In this document: positions 7,054-11,869 of the stretch, in pieces | Position numbering within the stretch: position 1 is the stretch's first letter | Layout: every line of letters starts with the position of its first letter | Source: Sulfurospirillum sp. UBA6810 | GTDB taxonomy: Bacteria; Campylobacterota; Campylobacteria; Campylobacterales; Sulfurospirillaceae | Direction: 5' to 3' | Length of the DNA: 11,869 nucleotides | Assembly: GCA_002469305.1 (NCBI GenBank) | Contig: DKEY01000011.1 | Coordinates: 3,131 to 14,999, forward strand | The notes under the pieces: model-generated | Databases searched by the model: none | The model's input: the letters and a program-made list of their open reading frames with translations, nothing else | Told to the model about the DNA's origin: nothing | Translations under genes and position numbers: made by a program

Positions 7054-7749
7054 ATGGCACGTATCGTTATCTTTAGTGGGGCTGGTGTGAGTGCAGAGTC
7101 TGGTATATCTACTTTTAGAGATGCTGATGGTCTTTGGGAAAACTACCGTATAGAAGATATCTGTATGGCTGGGTGTTTACAGAGCAATCGCGAAGAGACA
7201 CTCAGCTTTTATGATATGCGTCGCCGTGATTTAAAAGATAAAAAACCAAATCTCGCACATGAGATGATTGCCAAGCTCAAAGCAAAATACCCTCATGAGA
7301 TAGCCATCATAACGCAAAATGTAGATGATATGTTTGAACGTGCTGGGTGTGAAGATGTATTGCATCTACATGGCTACTTGCAAGAGCTTACATGTGAAAA
7401 GTGTGATTATATACAAAACATAGGATATGAAGCCCAAGAGAGAAGTCAAAACTGTCCTACATGTAAAGCTCATATGCGCCCAAATATAGTCTTTTTTGGT
7501 GAACCTGCACCGATGTATGCAAAGCTATATGAACAGATGGAGGGGTGTGAAGTTTTTGTCTGTATCGGTACGAGTGGCGCAGTGATAAATGTAGATATGC
7601 TCGCGCAATGGAGCGAATATAAAATCCTCAACAATCTAGAGTACAGCAACCTTATCAACGAGGAGTATTTTGATGAGGTGTACTACGAAAATGCCACAAC
7701 AGCAATCGTAAAAATCATAAAATCCCTCGAAAACTTTCTAAAAGATTGA
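7054..7749 (+). CDS. cobB: CobB-type NAD-dependent protein deacylase (sirtuin)
   Basis: A 231-residue cytoplasmic Sir2-family enzyme that removes acyl groups from lysines, consuming NAD+ and giving nicotinamide and O-acyl-ADP-ribose. The NAD-binding motif FSGAGVSAESGISTFR is at 7-22. TQNVDDMFERAG is at 87-98, the catalytic His106 is in LHLHGYL, and the zinc-binding Cys114/Cys117 and Cys134/Cys137 frame a small domain ending RPNIVFFGEP. Tyr53 and Arg56 in SFYDMRRRDL match the acyl-binding Tyr/Arg pair of E. coli CobB and SIRT5 (class III), so desuccinylation is likely as well as deacetylation. The C-terminal half of the Rossmann fold reads GTSGAVINVDML rather than the common GTSLxVYPAA. The start is supported by AAGGA at 7043-7047. 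The gene follows dmeF by 50 nt but has its own -10 box. Confidence 0.95.
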   Translation: MARIVIFSGAGVSAESGISTFRDADGLWENYRIEDICMAGCLQSNREETLSFYDMRRRDLKDKKPNLAHEMIAKLKAKYPHEIAIITQNVDDMFERAGCEDVLHLHGYLQELTCEKCDYIQNIGYEAQERSQNCPTCKAHMRPNIVFFGEPAPMYAKLYEQMEGCEVFVCIGTSGAVINVDMLAQWSEYKILNNLEYSNLINEEYFDEVYYENATTAIVKIIKSLENFLKD

Positions 7750-7764
7750 TAAAACTCAATCTTT
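7741..7764 (+). terminator. Hairpin across the cobB stop codon
   Basis: AAAGATTG (7741-7748) and CAATCTTT (7757-7764) form a perfect 8-bp stem with an 8-nt loop. The cobB TGA (7747-7749) is in the left arm and loop. No U-tract follows, so this may be an RNA-stabilising or partial-termination hairpin rather than a strong terminator. Confidence 0.45.
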
Positions 7765-7770
7765 ATGCCC

Positions 7771-7780
7771 CTCATATGAG
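7771..7780. promoter_or_regulatory. 10-bp palindrome beside the class V enzyme promoter
   Basis: CTCATATGAG is a perfect palindrome ending one base before the -10 box TATAAT (7782-7787). It occupies the spacer of the promoter, where a small dimeric regulator would block RNA polymerase. It is unrelated in sequence to the TTACATGTAA family, and no candidate regulator lies next to it. Confidence 0.4.
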
Positions 7781-7781
7781 A

Positions 7782-7787
7782 TATAAT
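7782..7787 (+). promoter_or_regulatory. Probable -10 box of the class V enzyme promoter
   Basis: A perfect TATAAT in the context AGATATAATACCG. The predicted start is near 7794, about 20 nt before the TTG start codon, and the GAGGG Shine-Dalgarno at 7802-7806 lies in between. Confidence 0.55.
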
Positions 7788-7814
7788 ACCGAAAATATTT
7801 AGAGGGCGGGTTTT

Positions 7815-9074
7815 TTGAAAAAGATTAGAGAGGGGATTATCCTTTCAAAAGATATATTGTATTTTGATTTTACAGCTTCTGGACTGGCGTATCAGCCTAT
7901 CGAAGATAAAATCATGCAGATTTTACAGACATATGCTAACACTCACTCAGAAGTCTCTTCCAGTGCTATCACTACAAATGCGCACTATGAGAGGGCAAGA
8001 GAAGATCTCAAAAAGGCTTTGGAGATAGATGAGAGTTTTTATGTACTGCCAACTGGTACTGGTGCAACTGGTGCTATAAAAAAGTTTCAAGAGTTGTTAG
8101 GGCTTTATATCCCTCCTCGTACTCGAGCTAGATACAACGTAAACCCAAAAGAACTTCCCGTCGTTTTTGTAGGGCCTTATGAGCACCACTCAAATGAGAT
8201 AAGCTTTCGTGAGGGCTTGTGTGAAGTCGTGCGTATCCCACTTGATGCACTGCAAAATATAGACTTAAAAGCTTTCGAAGAAAAACTCCAAGAGTATAAA
8301 GACAGAGAGATTATCGCTTCTTTTTCGGTCGCTTCCAATGTCACAGGAGTGCTGAGTGATTATAAAAATATCTACAAACTTGTAAAGAGTTTTGGAGGAG
8401 TGCTCTGCCTTGATAGCGCAGCCGCGAGTCCTTATATAAACATAGACTGCAACTACTATGACGCGCTGTTTTTATCCCCTCACAAACTCTTGGGTGGCGT
8501 GGGAAGCTGTGGACTTTTGGTGATAAAAAAAGAGTTATGTACTGACACAAAGCCAACCTTTGCAGGTGGGGGAACTGTGGCGTATGTGAGTAGAAAATCA
8601 CACAACTTTTTGGAAGATTTTGAGCTTTTGGAAGATGCGGGAACTCCTGGTATCTTGCAGTTTATCAGAGCTTCTTTGGCTTATAACCTTCGCAATGAGA
8701 TAGGTCTGGAGTGGATAAAACAAAAAGAAAAAGAGCTAAAACTTTACTTTGGCACCCGTGTAAAAGAGATGAAGGGTGTAAAACTCTATTGTAGTTTCAA
8801 CCAAGAAAAACTCCCTATCTTTTCGCTCAATTTTGAAGGTATCAATCCCTATGATATCTCGCAATTTTTAAGCGATAACTACGGTATCCAAACACGTGCT
8901 GGGTGTAGTTGTGCAGGACCTTATGGACATGATTTGCTTGGTCTAAGCGATGGACAAAGTTTTGATGAAAAACCAGGTTGGCTTCGTATAAGCATCCACT
9001 TTACACATACAACTGATGAGATAGATACACTGCTAAAAGCCCTCAAAGAGGCGATAGAAAAACTAGCGAAGTAA
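7815..9074 (+). CDS. Class V aminotransferase-fold PLP enzyme (cysteine desulfurase-like)
   Basis: A 419-residue soluble PLP enzyme of the SufS/CsdA/NifS superfamily. The N-terminus reads YFDFTASGLA (16-25), matching the start of the fold. The cofactor pocket has TGTGATGA (80-87), His124 in YEHHS (ring stacking), Asp200 in LCLDSAA and the Schiff-base Lys224 in SPHKLLGG. Near the C-terminus RAGCSCAGPYGHDLLG (361-376) carries two cysteines (364 and 366) where cysteine desulfurases place the persulfide Cys. The sequence differs from the SufS motif (RAGHHCAQP), so this is a separate subfamily whose substrate I cannot name. The start is TTG with GAGGG upstream, and the next in-frame ATG falls inside the conserved fold. 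It stands alone, with a promoter and 3' hairpin of its own and no SufBCD, IscU or NifU gene nearby. Confidence 0.88.
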   Translation: MKKIREGIILSKDILYFDFTASGLAYQPIEDKIMQILQTYANTHSEVSSSAITTNAHYERAREDLKKALEIDESFYVLPTGTGATGAIKKFQELLGLYIPPRTRARYNVNPKELPVVFVGPYEHHSNEISFREGLCEVVRIPLDALQNIDLKAFEEKLQEYKDREIIASFSVASNVTGVLSDYKNIYKLVKSFGGVLCLDSAAASPYINIDCNYYDALFLSPHKLLGGVGSCGLLVIKKELCTDTKPTFAGGGTVAYVSRKSHNFLEDFELLEDAGTPGILQFIRASLAYNLRNEIGLEWIKQKEKELKLYFGTRVKEMKGVKLYCSFNQEKLPIFSLNFEGINPYDISQFLSDNYGIQTRAGCSCAGPYGHDLLGLSDGQSFDEKPGWLRISIHFTHTTDEIDTLLKALKEAIEKLAK

Positions 9075-9109
9075 GCAAGTTGCAGAGTTTTTTTGAACTC
9101 GCAACGCTT
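9073..9109 (+). terminator. Large hairpin after the class V enzyme gene
   Basis: AAGC, GTTGC and GAGTT on the left arm pair with AACTC, GCAAC and GCTT on the right arm around a TTTTTG loop. A 2-nt and a 1-nt bulge lie on the left arm only, giving 14 pairs in total. The hairpin begins at the stop codon. The right arm runs directly into the TTACATGTAA copy at 9108-9117 instead of a U-tract. Confidence 0.65.
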
Positions 9110-9117
9110 ACATGTAA
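9108..9117. repeat. TTACATGTAA palindrome, copy 7
   Basis: Perfect 10-bp palindrome fused to the 3' edge of the large hairpin after the class V enzyme gene, and about 57 nt upstream of the permease -10 box. The rest of the 122-nt gap is A/T-rich with no other clear signal before that box. Confidence 0.88.
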
Positions 9118-9173
9118 ACTTTTAAACTCGATCATTAATTCATACAAATTATAAAAGTTAAAAGAGATAAAGC

Positions 9174-9179
9174 TATAAT
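9174..9179 (+). promoter_or_regulatory. Probable -10 box of the pnuC-kinase promoter
   Basis: A perfect TATAAT in the context AAGCTATAATTTTTTC, with transcription starting near 9186. No THI-box, NAD-sensing or other recognisable riboswitch fits in the short leader. Confidence 0.6.
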
Positions 9180-9196
9180 TTTTTCATTGAACGATT

Positions 9197-9844
9197 TTGA
9201 TTAAAGGATTTCCTATCTCTGATTTTATACAAAGTAGCATTGAAGCGCTGAATGTGATGAGTACCTATGAAGCCATAGCAATGCTTTTGGCTATCGCTTA
9301 TATCTTGCTTGCTATCAAACAAAGCCTTTGGTGTTGGCCTGCGGCATTTGTTTCGACACTGATTTATACTCTTTTGTTTTTTGATGTCTCTTTACTGATG
9401 GACTCTTTTTTAAATGCCTACTATCTTGTTATGGCAGTGTATGGCTGGTGGTCTTGGAAGTATGGCGGAAAGCTTACAGAAAAAGAGTTGGAAGTGAGCA
9501 CCTATGGAGTAGCTAAAAACCTCAAAATCATCCTCATTCTTAGTGTGCTTTCACTAGGAGTTGGTTATATCATGGCAAACTATACGAGTGCAGACTTTGC
9601 ATACATGGACTCTTTTACTACTGTTTTCGCACTTTTTACAACCTATATGCTTGCGAAAAAAGTATTGGAAAACTGGATTTACTGGATCGTTATCGACGCT
9701 GTGTCTATCTACATCTATATCCAAAAAGGACTCAACCTTACAGCCGTGTTGTTTGTTATTTACACGATTTTAGCTTTTGTGGCTTATAGGCAGTGGAGGG
9801 AAGAGTATGACGATAGAAAAGCTCAAACACTGTCCACTCTTTAA
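9197..9844 (+). CDS. pnuC: PnuC-family vitamin transporter (nicotinamide riboside, or thiamine as in PnuT)
   Basis: An inner-membrane facilitator of 215 residues (from TTG 9197) with about seven hydrophobic segments. Family features include KQSLWCWPAAFVSTLIYTLLFF (near 41-62, written from Lys to Phe), MAVYGWWSWKYGG (79-91) and the C-terminal ENWIYWIVIDAVSIYIYIQKG region. PnuC proteins let a riboside or vitamin diffuse in, and a cytoplasmic kinase then traps it; PnuT members carry thiamine. The downstream kinase gene overlaps by 38 nt and fits that scheme. The start is uncertain: TTG at 9197 has no Shine-Dalgarno, ATG at 9257 gives a first helix shorter than usual, and an ATC at 9215 has an ideal AAAGGA. 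The family call is firm; the substrate is not. Confidence 0.9.
   Translation: MIKGFPISDFIQSSIEALNVMSTYEAIAMLLAIAYILLAIKQSLWCWPAAFVSTLIYTLLFFDVSLLMDSFLNAYYLVMAVYGWWSWKYGGKLTEKELEVSTYGVAKNLKIILILSVLSLGVGYIMANYTSADFAYMDSFTTVFALFTTYMLAKKVLENWIYWIVIDAVSIYIYIQKGLNLTAVLFVIYTILAFVAYRQWREEYDDRKAQTLSTL
9203..9217 (+). promoter_or_regulatory. Orphan Shine-Dalgarno with an in-frame ATC (possible true pnuC start)
   Basis: AAAGGA (9203-9208) is the best ribosome-binding site in the pnuC leader. Six bases later, in the pnuC frame, is ATC (9215-9217), not a standard start. Starting there would give (M)SDFIQSSIEALN and an N-terminus of the length I expect for the family. It is either a rare non-AUG start or a base difference from ATG. 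Confidence 0.4.
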
Positions 9845-10574
9845 AAAAGAGACCCTTTTAAATCTTGATTTACTTGAAAATCAAGGCTATTGCAACACAA
9901 ACTATAAGCTAAAAACTTCTCAAAACAGTTATCTTGTGCGTGTATTTAAAAGTAGAGAGAGTGTCTATGTGAGTCGTGAGTTTGAGTTTAAGATACAAAA
10001 AAAAGCGTATGAAAAAAACATCGCGGCGAAACCTCTTTTTTTGGATATAGAGTCAAACTATATGGTGTGTGAATTTTCCAAAGGCAAACATAAAAAAACG
10101 CTCAAAACAAAAGAGATAAAGCGTATAGCAAAGATGGTCAAAAAACTGCACAGTATCAAAAGCTCTTGCGTGGCGTATGATTTTAAAAAGGCACTGAAAC
10201 AGTACGAGCAAACGCTAGGAAAGCAAGAAGCACGAAAAAGTATCCGTATCTGTAAAAAAGAGCTTCAAGCACTCAAAAAACATAAAATCCAACTGGTGAG
10301 TTGCCACCATGATCTCAATCCAAAAAATATCCTTTTTCACAAAAAGAGTATCAAGTTTATCGACTGGGAGTATGCAGGGTGTAATGACGCTTTTTTTGAT
10401 TTGGCAACGCTTTGTTTTGAGTTTGGACTAGATAAAAAAGAGCAAAATGTTCTACTAAAAAGCTATCAAGGTAAGGTAGAAAAAAAAGATATACAAAAAC
10501 TTCACTCTTATATGTGCCTTTATGAACATATCTGCAAACTTTGGTTTATGGGTTTGAATGAAGATACAAACTAA
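9807..10574 (+). CDS. Choline/thiamine kinase-like phosphotransferase (APH fold)
   Basis: A 255-residue cytoplasmic kinase of the aminoglycoside phosphotransferase/choline kinase fold. The ATP side begins with NQGYCNTNYKL (25-35) and YLVRVF (42-47). The catalytic loop HHDLNPKN (167-174) has the H-x-D-x4-N pattern with Asp169 and Asn174. FIDWEYAG (184-191) carries the metal-binding Asp186, and NDAFFDLA follows. IDWEYAG is shared with both LicA choline kinase and E. coli thiamine kinase YcfN/ThiK. The ATG at 9807 is chosen because GGAGGG lies just upstream; an in-frame extension to 9777 lacks such a site. The gene overlaps the end of pnuC by 38 nt, so co-translation is likely, and the natural substrate should be whatever PnuC imports. 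It is very Lys-rich and A-tract-rich compared with its neighbours. Its stop lies 3 nt from the convergent DUF4130 gene. Confidence 0.85.
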   Translation: MTIEKLKHCPLFKKETLLNLDLLENQGYCNTNYKLKTSQNSYLVRVFKSRESVYVSREFEFKIQKKAYEKNIAAKPLFLDIESNYMVCEFSKGKHKKTLKTKEIKRIAKMVKKLHSIKSSCVAYDFKKALKQYEQTLGKQEARKSIRICKKELQALKKHKIQLVSCHHDLNPKNILFHKKSIKFIDWEYAGCNDAFFDLATLCFEFGLDKKEQNVLLKSYQGKVEKKDIQKLHSYMCLYEHICKLWFMGLNEDTN

Positions 10575-10577
10575 ATT

Positions 10578-11309
10578 CTACTTTTCAAACTCACTCATAA
10601 ATCTACGATACATCAAAGGTACGAGTTGTTGTTGGAGTTTTTTGTTCTCTCTTTTTTTGATAGCCACACTTTTAAAAAAAGTTTGCCAAAGCTTTTTGAA
10701 CTTCGCTTCATCATCTGAGTATTCTGGTGTCTCATGTGAAGCAACATGTCGTAGCTCTACACACTCTTTGTACTTCACAAAAGCCAACTCTCTGTGTATA
10801 TCATGGATGATAAAGTCACACGTACCAAGACGCTTTACAAAGTGTTGTCCTAAAAAGTAGAGGACATTGTATTTGGTTTCTATCTTGGCATAAAGCGTGT
10901 TATCTGAGAGCTCTTCAAACCTCACAAAGCCGTACATCCTATGCGCAACTTTCAAAAGTTCACGCTCCAAGTTTTTTATAAAAAAGACAGAGGGATGGTT
11001 GATGTTGTGTAAGTTCTTTTCATCTTTGAAGCCTAGGATGATAAATTCTAAAAGAGCTTTTTGATACTTCGTGCAGTCACACAAAAAGATGTGAGTGATA
11101 GTGGCAAAGTTTTGCGTTGAGAACTTTTGCTCTAACGCCATCAAAACCTTTTGTGCTTTATCTATATCTGTTTGCACTTCAATCACCTCTTCAAAGAGGG
11201 AAGTCTCTGTTTTTTCTGTGAGGATTTTTCTTACATGTAAGTTTTTGTAGTACACCTCATACACCAAACTCAAAAAGCCCTCACTAGAGCCATCATACAC
11301 CAAAGTCAT
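10578..11309 (-). CDS. DUF4130 / TIGR03915-type putative DNA metabolism protein
   Basis: A 243-residue soluble protein of unknown biochemical activity. It starts MTLVYDGSSEGFLSLVYEVY, the usual opening of this family. The DUF4130 core at about 118-182 has MYGFVRFEEL, YAKIETKYNVLYFL, HFVKRL and FIIHDIHRELAFV. It ends with a basic tail, VPLMYRRFMSEF (230-241). In many bacteria this domain is fused to a C-terminal UdgX-like uracil-DNA glycosylase; here the protein ends without it. The ATG (11307-11309) shares its A with the TGA of the radical SAM gene (TGATG) and has an AGGAG Shine-Dalgarno, so the pair is an operon with coupled translation. The TTG just before it is a less likely start. A link to DNA repair or modification is known only by gene association. 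Confidence 0.87.
   Translation of the reverse strand: MTLVYDGSSEGFLSLVYEVYYKNLHVRKILTEKTETSLFEEVIEVQTDIDKAQKVLMALEQKFSTQNFATITHIFLCDCTKYQKALLEFIILGFKDEKNLHNINHPSVFFIKNLERELLKVAHRMYGFVRFEELSDNTLYAKIETKYNVLYFLGQHFVKRLGTCDFIIHDIHRELAFVKYKECVELRHVASHETPEYSDDEAKFKKLWQTFFKSVAIKKRENKKLQQQLVPLMYRRFMSEFEK
11230..11241. repeat. CTTACATGTAAG palindrome, copy 8 (inside the DUF4130 gene)
   Basis: Perfect 12-bp palindrome near the 5' end of the DUF4130 coding region, read as Asn-Leu-His-Val-Arg codons (residues 23-27). It is the only full 12-mer found inside a gene in this window. Confidence 0.88.
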
Positions 11310-11869
11310 CAAAGTTCTCCTGTAAAAACAGAGTAATTCTCATCAAACAAAGTAGGCTGGATGATTTTTTTGGGTGCAAGGAGAACTTGCTTGATATTTT
11401 CTTTGTACATAGGCACTTCTTTTTGGTACGTTCCTTTGGAGATGATAAAGTACTTGGCTCTTTTGACAGAGATTTTTAACTGTTTTAAGTCTTCCATATT
11501 GAGCGTTTTATAGCGTCTTGCTTGGAGGATTTTTAGTGCTCCTCTGATGCCAATCCCAGGGATACGTATAAGTATCTCTTTTGAGACTTTGTTTACATCT
11601 ACTGGAAAAAGATGCAAGTTGTTGAGTGCCCAAAAGGTTTTTGGGTCTATGTCCGTATCGAGGTTTTGTACTTCTTGTGTAAAAAGCTCAGTGTATGAAA
11701 AGCCATAAAATCTCAAAAGCCAATCAGCTTGATAAAGTCTATGTTCCCTTTGTATCGGGGGCATCTTGTCTTTGAGTATAGGGAGGTTTTTACCCTCATT
11801 GACGGGGACATATGCTGAGTAGTAAACACGCTTTAAAAGAGCTTTTTCATACAAAACAGAAGTAGTTTT
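11309..11869 (-). CDS. C-terminal part of a putative DNA modification/repair radical SAM protein (TIGR03916-like, 5'-partial)
   Basis: The frame is open from the right edge to the TGA at 11309-11311, giving 186 residues. It begins in KTTSVLYEKALLKRVYYSAY and continues VPVNEG, typical of the C-terminal third of the radical SAM family that travels with DUF4130 proteins. A helix-hairpin-helix motif, ILIRIPGIGIRGALKILQAR (about 99-118), is a DNA-binding element seen in nucleases and repair proteins, and the tail has QPTLFD. The radical SAM CxxxCxxC cluster motif must lie beyond the window, so catalysis cannot be judged here. The TTG at 11852-11854 is not the start, because conserved sequence precedes it. 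It is the first gene of the pair in this window; the stop overlaps the next start. Confidence 0.85.
   Translation of the reverse strand, partial: KTTSVLYEKALLKRVYYSAYVPVNEGKNLPILKDKMPPIQREHRLYQADWLLRFYGFSYTELFTQEVQNLDTDIDPKTFWALNNLHLFPVDVNKVSKEILIRIPGIGIRGALKILQARRYKTLNMEDLKQLKISVKRAKYFIISKGTYQKEVPMYKENIKQVLLAPKKIIQPTLFDENYSVFTGEL

Noticed and set aside
7381..7466. Two near-matches to the palindrome in cobB (7388 and around 7457)
   Set aside because: Each has a mismatch in the arms, and the core ACATGT encodes the Thr-Cys of the zinc-binding cysteines, so protein constraint explains them.
9110..9196. Possible thiamine (THI-box) or NAD-type riboswitch before pnuC
   Set aside because: No conserved THI-box blocks such as CTGAGA, and too little leader between the predicted start and the gene.

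Overview
The window looks like chromosomal DNA from a Campylobacterota (epsilonproteobacterial) organism, perhaps of the Sulfurimonas/Sulfurospirillum type. The reasons are AT-rich genes with Lys/Glu/Ile-rich proteins, TATAAT-type -10 boxes without clear -35 boxes, and this gene repertoire. The genus is an inference. No rRNA, tRNA, CRISPR array or insertion sequence was seen. Gene density is about 95%, and the longest gene-free stretch is about 140 bases.

Layout from left to right. A 5'-truncated tex gene (+) is followed by three minus-strand genes: a YqhD-type NADPH-dependent alcohol/aldehyde dehydrogenase, a tandem universal stress protein, and a SulP anion permease. The SulP and stress-protein genes overlap by 4 nt and form an operon. 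Next comes a divergent metal-efflux module, with an RcnR/DmeR-type repressor (-) and a DmeF-type Co/Ni exporter with a His-rich loop (+). A G-tract inverted repeat that should be their operator lies between them. Then come three plus-strand units: a CobB-type sirtuin, a class V (cysteine desulfurase-like) PLP enzyme, and a PnuC-type vitamin permease whose gene overlaps that of a choline/thiamine-kinase-fold phosphotransferase (uptake plus trapping). Facing them on the minus strand is the DUF4130 / radical SAM gene pair linked in other genomes to DNA repair or modification. The radical SAM gene runs off the right edge.

The most striking feature is not a gene. The 10-bp palindrome TTACATGTAA occurs eight times, usually as the 12-mer CTTACATGTAAG. 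Chance would give far less than one copy in a window this size. Five copies sit in the ~5% of the window that is intergenic, at most one per intergenic region. Two lie just after minus-strand stop codons and are followed by T6, inside a near-identical 29-bp block. Two others overlap or abut the Shine-Dalgarno sequences of cobB and sulP. One follows a large 3' hairpin, and three lie inside genes. This resembles a highly iterated palindrome, an uptake-type sequence or a global regulator site. Other points of interest are the PnuC-kinase pair, a possible non-canonical ATC start for the permease, and an orphan palindrome in the class V enzyme promoter.
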